DNA from: Polytrichum commune
Taxonomy: Eukaryota; Streptophyta; Polytrichopsida; Polytrichales; Polytrichaceae
Assembly: GCA_950295325.1 (NCBI GenBank)
Contig: OX485809.1
Coordinates: forward strand, 12,152,001-12,216,000
Length of the DNA: 64,000 nucleotides
Direction: 5' to 3'
Made by a program: the position numbers and the translations under genes. The notes beneath the pieces were generated by a model. That model worked only from the letters and a program-made list of their open reading frames with translations, was not told where the DNA came from and made no database searches. How positions within the stretch are numbered: the stretch's first letter is position 1; each line of letters opens with the position of its first letter. Positions 1 to 10,928 of the stretch are shown here, in pieces.

Positions 1-3000
1 TGGTACAACTTTTTGGTCTCAGAATAGTCGTTTTAGAATTTTGATAGGATGTGAATTCATATTGTCACTCAGAATGTGAAATGGACGCTAAAGTAGGTCA
101 TTAGTGACCAATTATCCGAAATGAGCTAAGGGTGAGACATTTAGTACATATGAAACAAATCCCAAGAGGAAGAGTCTTTTGGGCAGGGCAATAGACATGT
201 GACCAAGTCGAAGAGCCTTATGAAATCTGATTCTAAGAGACGAGGTAGTTAATTTAGGGGATATAGAGAAGAAGAGAGAGAGGAGAAAGGCAATCCTCTC
301 GAGAAGAGAGTCTCCCTCATCTTGCAGTTTTTGAGCCATTTCAGCTTGGGTGTGAAGCCCTTTTGAATGTACATCTTACTCTACATAATATCATAAGCGT
401 GAAGCTATATTATCACTTGTGTGTATGAGGATCGAAATTGTAATATTGTTGGTTGTGTTGTGTGAATCAACTGAATTAAATTGAATACTTTCTGGAACGT
501 GAAGTAACCAGTGGGAAATGATTTGATGTGTCTGTGTGATTGTGAACTCTACCAATTATCGTAACGAGAGTGTGAAATTCTTGTTCGTAGTGAGAGTTTC
601 TGAAGTGTCACCCCTTAAGTGAAACAGGATTAAGTGAATTCCTGAAGTTTGTGTGATCGAAGTGAAATTGCATAAAGCATTGAGAATGCTTTGAATCTGT
701 GTTCCCTCGTTATAAGTGGCATGTGAAATGCCCTCGTGAATAAGTGCGTACATTCACCTTGACCAATCAGTAAAAGAGGATTGTTACAACACTCTTGGAG
801 GGAAAGTCATAATCATTTAAACGCCAAAGTGAACTTACCTAATGTTATTAAATGAGGTTGACGTGCAGAAAGTCACGATGAAACTGAATCCCAATTTGAG
901 AGTCGTCTTCTAAGTTGAAATTTGTGTCAGAAGTGAATTTCAAGTATCCTCGTCTTGCGAATGATTGAGATCGAATGCGTGAAGCAGTGTGATCATCATA
1001 AATCCCTTGAGATTATTTATGTGTGTGAATTGAAATAGGAATGTGAAATTCCTTGAGGCCGACTCTATGATGTAAGTTCTGCAGATTTAATCAAGAGTTT
1101 CCCAGTCAAATAACTAATTGTGCCTGGATGTATGAGACGGAAAATGTGTCAGTTATGGGCGAGATCTTGTTTTTGCGAGCAATCTTCTTTTTCCTTAGAG
1201 TTCAGAGTGTCGTAGTAATTCGTCATAAATGAGCGAGGTCTGATACCCCATTCGAACTAGAAATTAGTGTCGAAAACCCATCAGTCCCAAGGGAGAGCGA
1301 AAGAGGAGATTACTCAAACTGAATTAAGTGGAGAACCAATTTTGAGGTTAAATCCTCCGAGAGCAGGCTCGTTCGGTGATCAAGTTGCTCGTGGGGAGAA
1401 AGGGAATACCTGTATGCACAAAGCTGCAATGAAGTTTGCTCAAGTTTAGCAATATTCACCACCTTGGGAAGAGGTAGGCGAATTGAACCTGCGAAGCTTT
1501 GAAGTGAAAACGCCGTTCCTGGGAGAAGGGAGAAGAAGCAGTCGCGCGGAGTCAGGAAGAAGACGCTGTGAAGGCGGAAGAAAGAGAGAGACATTAAACC
1601 CATATCGTTTGGGTGAGAGGAAGAAGGCAGCAATAAAAGGAGGAGTGGCCAGCTCCTTTGTCGAGAACTTGACGCTGACTGGTTATTGGCTACTGTTACT
1701 GGTTACTAGTTACTAAGACTATGGTTACTGGTTACTCAGACTATGGCCCTACCTTTCAGACGTGACTTGACACTGGTTACTGGTGACTAGACTATGGCCG
1801 TGCCGTGTAGACTATGGTCCTGCGATTAGACTCTTACGGTCCCGGTTCGGTTCGGTTCTAGACTCGGTCACTAGGTTACTGTCACATGTTAGACTTTTGT
1901 TAATTTTAATAATTAATGCATTCAATTCCACTGTGATAGTGTTAAGTCTAAAATTGGCTAAGGAAATAATTCATTTCTGTGGTCTTTATCTAATGTAATT
2001 AAATCAATCACTTAACCATAGAAGGAGTCAATTGTGAACATGATATCATTACTAACTGTGGTGTGGCCTTTTGGTACTTGGTTACTTTACTGAAGAGACT
2101 ATGGTTCACTCAAGGTGTGGATGCCTTGGGTTTTCTGAGACTATGGCGTACTCAAATGTCTATGGCTGAGCTGTGACTCCCTGAATTGCAAAACACATTA
2201 TAAGAGTGATGTTACTGACGAGAGTGGGTTGTGAGGGAGTGACTAATCAATTGCATGTACGGCTGTGAGTGATCCCCAACCTTAATTAAATCAATCCTAA
2301 AACTCACTCTAGAAGTCTTTTTCCCTGTGTTTGTTGTCCTAAATTCATCTTAATTCCCTTGTAATCTATCAATTAACTCAATGGTGATCCCTAGATGTAA
2401 CACCTGACACTCATTTGGTCTTCCCTGTGTGGTTTTCTTAATTGGAACCCAATCTAAAAACCTATCTACAGTGCTTGTATTACAACATTATGTCGACTAA
2501 GACCAACAACTAGAGCGATGCACCCTAAACCAACTGATCTAATGTACGTTCGGGCGACCCTCATGCTGACAGAGTTTCGCTATGTAAACAATCTCTTTAA
2601 GTTGGCCCTTGAATACACAACCATCCCTAAACTATCTAGGTAAAACTCAAATACACATGGTCAAAAATCAAGTGTGATTCTGAATCTGGATCTTGTGTGA
2701 TTAAGCCATATACATCCTGGTAGAATAAAATGATGTGTGAATCCCTTAAAGGTCCGTCAGGTTATGCTTGTTAAAAGCCTTAAAAGCCTTAAAAAGCCTT
2801 GTGCTGGAGTTGGTTAGTCTTGCAGATTCCTAACTGATAGTTCAGCACATTATAAGTAGGCACGTGTCTTTTTGTTCTTTATTCTTACTATCGGCTTTGC
2901 CACATACCACTCAAATATAGGTGGTTACTTGAGTAGAGACCACACAAGGGCCCACATTCCTTATTATTGAAGTTCATATTAAAAGCACCATCACCAGCAA

Positions 3001-3485
3001 GTAAGGTAGCACATTGGTCTCATGTTGCCTACCTCGTGAGATCAATGCATGTGTGTTGCAGTCATCTGAATATCTGCTACATCACTAATAAGTAGCGTAG
3101 TATTGTGCTGGTCCTAAGTAGAAAAACAATTAATCTACAAGCTGCAGTACACAAACTCAGGAAATTACTGCAGCTTCAACACCCTTCCACTTGATGGCCA
3201 TGTCTAGTACGTCCCATCCATAGCTCAAGTTCACAAAAATCTGGGTATCTAATCATCAAATTGCAGCAACCCAAAACTCTTGGGTTGAACCGATATGTGA
3301 GTTTACATTGCCCATGTCAATCAGTGTGATGTTGAATACGTTTAATGCATTGGTCCACTTGTTGTATCAAGTAGAAATCCTGAGAATGTTGTATTTGGTG
3401 TTCAATTTCATGTGGAGTATTTCCATAGGTGCTTCAGCTGTAACTATTTAATAGAGTTAATCTGAATAATTGTTCTATAGGTGAA
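1..3485. other. non-coding region, possibly old LTR-type DNA
   Basis: No reading frame here resembles a protein. Many short GTGAA/GTGTGA-type words occur over 350-1100. A degenerate cluster of ACTATGG / GGTTACTGG words lies at about 1690-1830 and recurs near 2100-2150. The word style resembles the non-coding blocks at about 12.1-13.4 kb and 23.7-25.7 kb, so it may be decayed LTR retrotransposon sequence, but I could not define ends or a target duplication. Confidence 0.35.
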
Positions 3486-3777
3486 TTACGGATTCGTTTG
3501 TAGCAAAAAACACAGAGAGATGGCAGAGGAAGAGTGACTTAAGAGTAACATTTTTTCCTTTGGCTGGGCACTAGAGTTGTTAATTATGATTGGAACGACT
3601 ACCCTAAACCACGTTGCAATTTCTGATTGAACAGGAATGGGGGATTCTAGTGGCTCCAATTTCGGTACTTCTCTGATGGTCTTATGCTCATAATTTCGAG
3701 CTCTAAATTGGTCTACATTAATTGACACCACAACTGTCTGCACGCACCTGATTGTGTGGATGTAAATTTGATTGCAG

Positions 3778-5086
3778 ATGAGGAAGAAGACGAAGATGTT
3801 CACTCGCGGCGACACGGAACTGGGGATCGGCTCGGGTCAAGTGCGACAAAAAGGCGGTCCCGACAAATATTCAATAGCCCCCCTAAGAAGGTAAATTCCA
3901 TGTTCTTTGCCTCGTTGTTTGGGGAATCAACGTTGTGGGAGAATGCAAATTTCACTATTCACGAGACAGTGCAAGGACTAGGTATCCACTCACTTGTAAC
4001 TCATGTCACTGCAACCCCAAGTGTATCTCCCCCAATCTGACATTAGCCCAATTGTGTTGTTGTTCTCGTGCTTGTTTTTCTCAAGAAGGCACACGTATCT
4101 CCTCCAAAAACAATGGCCCCTCCGCAACCAGAAGTTGCTCCATTGAACACTCCACCGTGGATGCAACAACCATGGTTGCCGCCCCAGAGTACATAGCAGC
4201 AGCAGTGGATGATGGGACAACCCAACCCGTGGATGCCGCCACAACAATACCCTGGTCCGTGGATGCAGCCTCCCCAAGCGACAACGGCTCCACAACATGA
4301 AGGGCCCACGCTGAAGCCGGAGAGCGAGGCGAGGGCAGCAAGGAGAGCGCACAAGAAAGAAGTAGAGGAAGCCATGGATGCAAGGCGTGTTGTTGGACAG
4401 AAACCGCAGAAGGTGCGGGTCAAGGCGGGTGGAGGAATAGATGGAGGTTGCGAAGGCAAGAATGAGTTTGACGAAGCACTTCGGAGCCTGGTACCTAGGA
4501 TACTAGATGTGAGTTGCGTTTCGTGGAAGGACCAATCTCCCTCCAGCATAGAGAGACTAAGGGGTGCACTGGACAAGGAGTTTGAATATGTGGGGAACGA
4601 CCTATCCAACAAGGGTTTCAAGAATGCAGTAAAAAGGCAGATGAAGACCGAGAGGTCAAAAATAAAGGCATGGTTTTTGGGTGGCAAGAAAGAGTGCCCG
4701 GTTTTCATTGAGCCGGATCAGTGGGCACGTCTTTGCGAGTATTGGTCGAAACCTGAAACTGAGCAGAAGGCTTTGAGAATGGCAAATGCGAGGAAGGCCG
4801 TAAAGAATCAGTCCAACGTTGGGCGGGCTGGCAAAGCCGGGAAAGAAGCCTTGTTGGTAAGTGTCTAAGTGAGTTTATGTGTACATGGATTTTCCAACAT
4901 TCATTTCAGATTATGGTTAGTTGAGGTTGTTATGACTGAAAAGTATTCCACTGAACATCCGCATGTTTATGATTCTAGAGGAAGAAAAGACAGAGGAGTC
5001 CCGGGATTACCGAGATAGCTGAGGACTTGCAAGAATCGGAGCAGACAGGGGCATGCACCTCTGTGAGAAATCCACCTTCATTTTAG
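3778..5086 (+). pseudogene. Transposase_24-like CACTA-associated protein, one nonsense codon
   Basis: Three exons join in frame: 3778-3890, 4086-4856 and 4979-5086, with GTAA donors and AG acceptors; both introns are phase 0. The predicted protein has an acidic then basic N-terminus (DEEEDED, KRRSRQ), a Pro/Gln/Trp-rich segment with repeated PWMQ/PWMP words, a basic helix, and a C-terminal module with FIEPDQWARLCEYW followed by NARKAVKNQ and GRAGKAGKEAL. This matches the pattern of the plant transposase family Transposase_24 (tryptophan-bounded W..LC.YW, then an N-R-K stretch and a Gly-rich turn), usually found in En/Spm-type elements. A TAG at 4194-4196 sits directly before CAGCAGCAG and interrupts the frame; CAG to TAG by deamination of a methylated CHG cytosine would explain it. 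The stop inside the second exon and the missing 5' exons make this copy non-functional. Family call by memory; exon joins are seen directly. Confidence 0.65.
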
Positions 5087-7419
5087 TGCTAGGATATGTA
5101 TACTTATGCACATGTGTCCATGTGTAGTTGAAATGTGTGTTTTATGTGTCTGAGGGTACCATGTTTTGATGGGGAGTCTTCCCAATGTATAGAGCTTTCA
5201 GCCATAAACTAGTCATTGTATAGGTGGATGCAGTCATTGTTGTGTCATAATGTAGTTGATTGGGAGGTATCTCACTGCGATGTAAACACATAAATAGGTA
5301 CATTAATATCTGACTTTAAGTAGAATGCAAATTTCTACTTTAAGTGGTGTGTTATAATTGAGAGGACCACAAATGAGGAATCCACTAATCAGCAGTCTCT
5401 CAACCCTAGCCCTTAGGAATTTGTGCACTGGTAACGTAACCTTAATTACAACATTCTTAATTGAATCTAGCCAGTGATGATTTAGGCTTTCGGAGCTAAG
5501 TAAGTAAGTTCAGATATTCTAATTTGCACATGACTTGATTATTTAGACACCCTAGGTAACTAATGACGCAATGATTTGTTCATAATTTCGTGTAACTCTG
5601 ACTCGGAATCAGGAATATGGAAACTCTCTTAAGTACGTTCCTTTTGGTCTCCCGTATAATATCCTACTATCAATCGAACCTTTCTTGAAAGGGGGAAAAA
5701 AAGTGCCTACTTAGCCCCCCCCCCCTTTTCCCAAATTCTCAAGGCAATTGGAATGGTGACAATCATTGGAACGATGAAGCAATATGTGGATGATATTACA
5801 TATATATTTATCCATGTATGGACATTATCATCCAATGATTCTTACAGTTTCATTCAATTGTTTTCATTGTAGAGGATGTTTTGTGGAGGTTAACACACAA
5901 TGTAGATGTAAACATAGATGTAAACACATAAAAAGGTACAATAATCTCTGACTTTCATGTTGAATGTGCTAAACATATGAATTTTTTTCCTACATATGTA
6001 ATAGACAAACCTCAACTCTAGTAAGGGGATTAATGAACTGTCTAAGTACCTTATTGATGAAGTTGCACATTAAATCAAAAGAAATGTATGTACCTAGAGT
6101 CTGATTGAACCCCATAATGTGCATTGCTCTATACATTACCGATGAATCACTCTTAAATCATTAAACGTTGAGATTAAGCAATATGGAAGAAAGAAAGAGA
6201 AAATTACAATTATACTTCGGTATCAACTAAAATAGAGGTAATCACAATGATTAATTATGACCCCTTCCAATTTTTGACAAACCTCGATTCTATTGCATCA
6301 GAAGTTGCGTCAGAAGTTGTTTCTATGGAAGTTAATTACTCTTATAAATTGTTGGGCATGCATTGACGTCCTGGCTTTGTATTGCTTGTACTTATTTTTT
6401 CTAAGTTAGGAAATTTTAGGTTATGAGTCATAAGTGATGAAATGTCACTCTCCAATTCTTTGAGGATGAAAAGCTATAGGTGGGATTTTTTTTATTTGCT
6501 TAGAAACATTGTCTCCGGATCTACCCTCTCTGCACCCATGTGTTATAGGATATGAAAGAAGATTAAGTGTGAGGTGATTAGCAAGTCCAAATCATGCATG
6601 TACCATTTGCCTCACAATGTTTGAAGCTGGTACGAATGTCTTATTCGTTTTCAAAGTGAAGATTGTTGTGCTCGTTAAGTGGTCATATAGCCCCCCATCT
6701 CCCCCAAATCTTGTTGAATATGAAGCTTAGAATGGTTAGCAAATTTGAGTACATAGTTCGGTATCTTTTATACACATGTCTTTCATGTGTCTGTTCATAG
6801 ATCCACACCTCAGCATATAGCATTCAACTATAGGGGTCCATATGTTATATTTTTTTCACCAATTTTTGGGAACATGATATGTTAAACATCATACACTCTC
6901 ACGCTACTTCTATGTACATATGAAGAAACATGCATCAATGGCCTCAAAACACTTTGCAACAAAATTGAGTGGAGTTTCTAACAATTGAAATAGTCAAGCA
7001 AGGCATTTGTTTATGTTAATTGCTGGGTTAATCTCATTGGAGAGTCATTAATAGGAAGGGTTTATGTTAGTGGATAAAAAGTGATCACTTGCAAGTATCA
7101 ATATGTGTAGAAAATTGTTGTATACTATTGTAACCTCAATGTGAAGCTGAAAGTGATGCTCAATAGATACAGTCATTTTTTTGTCATTGTCTTGTTGGAT
7201 CCAGTCATTTTTTTCTCATACTGTACTTGTATTGACAAGCATATGTGTCATAATGTAGTTGCAACAACAATTTATCTGTCAAGGTGTTGTTATGTTGACT
7301 TATTTATGTGACAATGGGTAGTGGTATTGGCATGTTTATCTATTTAAGTGTGAGCAATTAAGTGTATGTATCTGTGAGAGGATGGGCAGACCCCAACTGG
7401 AGCTTGTTCTAAGATTGGA
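5087..7419. other. non-coding interior of the CACTA element
   Basis: No convincing coding sequence. The segment is AT-rich, with an 11-base C run at 5715-5725 and repeated phrases such as TAGATGTAAACACATAA near 5280 and 5900. The passage at about 6770-6850 (ATGTGTCTGTTCATAGATCCACACCT) has a relative near 58200-58250, which marks it as dispersed repeat. It may be a long intron between the two element genes. Confidence 0.4.
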
Positions 7420-9169
7420 GTGGGTTGTATGTGCTTTGCACAGCAAGCAATTTCTGGGAGAGTGTCAGCCCGCCTCTCTGCTGTGGAGCACAACCAGGCT
7501 GACTTCAGGCGTCAACTCACCGAGGTGTTATTGACCAGCCAAAACAATGAGCAAGCGTTAAAAGATGTGAACGTGACGCTGAGTAGCTTAGCAACTATGG
7601 TGACATCCATCATGAATAAACTAGAGTCCAAGACGAGCGTGAGCGAACCCAAGACGACGGCGAACAACGAGGACGTGCATCGTAGCATCCCCAAATCAAC
7701 GTGCGATAACCAAGATCAGTCCCCCACAACTCACATGGGAACCTCCAATACGCTGCCGGTGGATGTGGTGGAGGACACATCAACTCGTAGTGAAGGTGAA
7801 GGCCAACCCATAACTTACACTAGGATGACCAGGAGCAAGGACGCCAAGCTGAAGGCAGTCTTCGCGTCGCAAGATAATAGTGAGGAGGGAGTCAAAGGAC
7901 GTGGCAGCGAGAAAGCATTGAAAAAAGGGAGGGTGGCAAAGGGCGGTGCCAAGAAGCAAGATGCAGCAGAGGTTGCTATTGGGCAGCCTAAACCTATAGC
8001 CAATGTGAGCTAGGGGGGTGGGGTGGTCGATGGTGGGTGTGCAGATCTTGGCACTGGACCTCCGAAGAATGCAGTGGCTGGGATTGGCGTGGAAGGTAGT
8101 GGGGAGGGGGGGCTCCAAGGGGGGAATAAGGTCGGCGGGAGTAGTGGGAAGGATGTAAGTGGGGGGGGGGGGGTGGGAGTGCGGGTGTAGAAAGCGGGGA
8201 TGTAGCGGTTCTGGCAGAGGTTGCAAGTCTTGTTGCGTCTCCGGGGAAGGGAGTATCGTCAATTTCATGTCCCAAATGCCCGAAAACCATGTCACCAAGC
8301 ATGATAGGTGACACTGGTGCTGATCAGAATGCGCTTGTTGGTCAGGTGAGCCCCACGACTAGTTTGACCATGTCCTCGATAGCGGATCCTCCCAATGTCA
8401 CCAAATTATTGATCCTAAATGTGCACGGTACTCTTCTGGACACCACTCTATTGACTGAACAAAATCCAAATCCCGACATTCGTGTGACCAAGAAAACATC
8501 GAGACGTAGGTTGGTGTATCGGCCATGGATGATGGAGTTCCTGGGCAAGTGTTTTAAATTTTTCAAAGTAGCATTTTGGGGTAGAAAGAGCATACAATAT
8601 ATGGAAGAGGTCCTACGGGAGATCCTACCCGTGTTCTCTCATTTGGAAGGCCATAAGCCAATTTTCGTGTGGGCAGCAAGGGATTGCGAGGTAATACAAG
8701 AATGTGAGGAGGGTTCATTGTGGGGGAAACCCTTGACGAAGGTTTGGGAGAAATGGCCATGTTGGAATGGCACCAACACCGTAATCATAGATCACCATGT
8801 CCCTAGGGTGGACTGCAATCCACAATGGAATGTGATCGTCCCCCCCCCTTCTATGTTGCACATATGAAGGACTTATCTGAGGACAAAGACTATCTAAAGG
8901 AAAACCTATGGCCAGCTCTTCAACGCCTCTATGCGCACAAAGACGTTGGAAGTTTCTGGTCCACTGTTAATGTATCCAAAATGCAACCAGGGATGTGTCA
9001 ACTGAAATCTTTTTCAAGAAACATCGCAGTGCCTGGACCATGCACTCCTATGGCAGAGTCAGCTGGGAAGTTTCCAGGAGGTGAGGGGAGTTGTGAACTT
9101 GAAGTTCACAATGGAATTTTTTCCCCCCTCCTACCATGTGCTCGGGTACTAATTCAGATTGGATTGTGA
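7420..9169 (+). pseudogene. CACTA-borne protein: coiled coil, basic region, inactive FCP1/SCP-like (NIF/HAD) domain
   Basis: Reading 7420-8013 gives a coiled-coil-like start (LSAVEHNQADFRRQLTEVLL, then SSLATMVTSIMNKLES) and a Lys/Arg-rich tail. The same frame continues past a TAG at 8011-8013 into a Gly-rich stretch. It shifts at a 13-base G run (8161-8173), opens again through 8289-8848, and shifts at a 9-base C run (8840-8848) into 8849-8995. The region 8395-8990 follows the FCP1/SCP-type phosphatase (NLI-interacting factor) fold: LLILNVHGTLLD, YRPWMMEFL, IFVWAARDC, GKPLTKVWEKW, NTVIIDHH and CNPQWNVIVPPP. The catalytic DxDG(T/N) motif is NVHG and the second acidic pair is DH, so phosphatase activity is not expected. 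Possibly a captured or domesticated host domain. The start is uncertain (GTG-like context; an upstream exon is likely). The homopolymer shifts could be real or assembly errors. Confidence 0.6.
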
Positions 9170-9479
9170 TTGCATGTGTAGGTGGTTCCGGCCAAGGAAG
9201 GGCGACGAAGGGGTGTGAGGGCACTGGATAGTACATCAGGCAATACTTCATTGCCTACACATCAGGTTCCACCAATACTTTGCTAAACTCTTATTCCATA
9301 GGGTAATTTTAGGCAGCGTTATTGGGTGTGGACACATTTGAGTCCATTGTGGAGTTGTCATTGGTTTGCCCCTTAGAAGTTGTAGTTTTACCCTCACCGC
9401 ATCCATTGCTGAAACATTGTTGTAATGATCACTACATTTTATTGGGTATGCGTTTGATTAATGTATGGATGGTGTGTAG

Positions 9480-9749
9480 GTGCAATTTAAGGTTGGGCAA
9501 TGTGTGCACCTAATGAGTCCGAAAAACAAGAGACGCAAGGTGGCAACTGGTAAAATCAGTGGTGTAGGGGGTGTGGACAAGTTTCATTTCAAGGTCATTC
9601 CGCAATTTTGCTACAAAGTTGACGTGACCACTGCTCACATAGGTGATGTGAAGCTTGCCTACCCACACGAGGATGGAGACCAGTGGGTAGTTAAAGACGT
9701 CGTGGGAGGCAGCACACTTTGGAATGAAAGGAGTTTGAGAGCAGCGTGA
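9480..9749 (+). pseudogene. C-terminal exon, small DUF8039-like domain
   Basis: An acceptor (GTGTGTAG, ending 9479) opens an 89-residue frame starting VQFKVGQCVHL and ending at a TGA at 9747. It contains RRKVATGKISGVGGVDKFHF, then a VDVTTAHIGDVKLAYPHED segment and VVKDVVGGSTLWNERSL. The pattern (a V.L.S start, VA.G.I, then L.YP and a D.VG...W end) resembles the short C-terminal domain seen in many plant transposon proteins that also carry Transposase_24 (DUF8039-like, from memory). It lies downstream of the FCP1-like frame and is probably the last exon of that gene; a small exon-like segment at about 9182-9285 lies between them. Confidence 0.45.
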
Positions 9750-10287
9750 ATTTCCTTAGACGTACTTAGCAGGGAGTCAATAAAGGTCTTCCTTACCCTA
9801 AACACTCTGAACCCACATATGAATACTCTTACAGATTTTGTTGGGAACCCCACAAACAAATTCAAAGATGTGTTGTGTTTTATGTATGATTCATGCTTTC
9901 ATATTGAGGCTGCATCCCAATGTTTGAAAGGTGGTTGCTCGCTTGAACGCTATTGTAAAGGCAGACTCTCTTGCTATGTGAAATGCAATATTGTTGTCGT
10001 TGTGGTCGGCTTCATGTCCGAATTTGTAGTGACTGTAAAGTTGGAATGTATATGAACTACACATCATCTGACAATGCTACCCCTCTCACCTCGGCACACG
10101 CAATGATATGTCCAACTAATAAAAGAGTAAACAATGGCTGAATGTGTTCAAAGATGGCCATAACCCGAGCACATGTAACTAGAATGTAGTTGTTCAATAG
10201 TGACTTTATAGTCGTTTACGATACAGAAGGCCACGCGACTCAACCCAACGTGCTTCACGTCTGCGCCATGTACTGTTCAACAACTAC
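9750..10287. other. 3' non-coding part of the CACTA element
   Basis: No protein-like frame of note follows the TGA at 9747. The segment leads into the subterminal repeats and already contains isolated TGTAGTTGTTCAATAGTGAC and TTCAACAACTAC words related to them. Confidence 0.4.
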
Positions 10288-10540
10288 AAAATGACTACCT
10301 AAGATTTACAAAATGACTACGTAAGAATTAAATAAAAACCACAAAATGACTACATAAGAACTAAATAAGAACTACAAAATGACTACCTAAGATTTACAAA
10401 ATGACTACGTTAGAATTAAATAAAAACCACAAAATGACTACATAAGAACTAAATAAGAACTACAAAACGATTGCATAAGAACTAAAAAATGACTACATAA
10501 GAACTACACAATGACTATATAATGACTATATAATGACTAC
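10288..10540 (+). repeat. CACTA subterminal direct repeats, AATGACTAC class
   Basis: About ten direct copies of AAAATGACTAC(N)TAAG-like words occur in 250 bp. Part of the block is a tandem duplication with an 88-bp period (10298 and 10386 are equivalent positions, differing by about one base). Clusters like this just inside the terminus are the binding sites of the element's own TnpA-type protein in the CACTA family; that role is inferred here. Confidence 0.7.
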
Positions 10541-10548
10541 ATAATGAA

Positions 10549-10805
10549 CACGTGGCGATATATTACTTGACCACATGTGAACCCGCACACCGACATATAC
10601 CATTCATGCCACGTGGCCCGATGACATGGCCAATTGACATGGAAGCCACGTGTTTGGTGACATGGCACATGTGCCAACTAAGATGTTGACGTGGATGCCA
10701 CGTAACGCCACGTAATGCATACATCATACACGGTCTGCCACGTCCGTCATCCATGTTTACGACTAGCCTAAATGACTATATCATCCACGTTCCGACGTCA
10801 CGTCC
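10549..10805 (+). repeat. second subterminal motif cluster, CCACGT/ACGTGG class
   Basis: Between the AATGACTAC cluster and the terminus, about ten CCACGT or ACGTGG cores appear in both orientations, for example at about 10550, 10610, 10646, 10690-10715, 10738 and 10787. They look like G-box cores but their packing next to the element end suggests a second class of subterminal repeat. Confidence 0.5.
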
Positions 10806-10912
10806 CAAACGACTGTCTGTCCGTTACAAGTCGTCCGTAATAACACAAAAATTAATAGTCATTGCTGTCCTCAATGACTCAAAAAACAATCATAAACAAA
10901 GTCGTTTTTTGT

Positions 10913-10928
10913 CGATTTTCTTGTAGTG
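10913..10928 (-). repeat. CACTA terminal inverted repeat, right end
   Basis: On the minus strand this reads CACTACAAGAAAATCG, matching the common plant CACTA terminus. The sequence character changes sharply at 10928/10929, from repeats to protein-like reading frame. Confidence 0.75.

Larger units (their letters stand above)
3778..10928 (+). mobile_element. CACTA (En/Spm-type) DNA transposon, right part
   Basis: The right boundary is well supported. At 10913-10928 the sequence reads, on the minus strand, CACTACAAGAAAATCG, the typical CACTA terminus, and a dense cluster of direct subterminal repeats lies just inside it. Upstream on the plus strand are a Transposase_24-like gene and a second multi-domain gene, both broken. 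I saw no matching CACTACAAGAAA end to the left, so the left terminus is either outside the window or lost, and the start given is only the first recognisable exon. No TNP2-type DDE transposase is visible, so in its present form the copy is non-autonomous. The three bases after the end (CTT, 10929-10931) would be one copy of the target duplication. Confidence 0.7.

Noticed and set aside
4043-4708. 221-codon open frame on the minus strand
   Set aside because: It is the antisense shadow of the Transposase_24-like exon, which has consistent splice joins and family-like motifs.
9428-9440. CACTACATTTT as a possible left CACTA end
   Set aside because: It does not continue as CACTACAAGAAAA, lies between coding parts of the element, and lacks subterminal repeats beside it.
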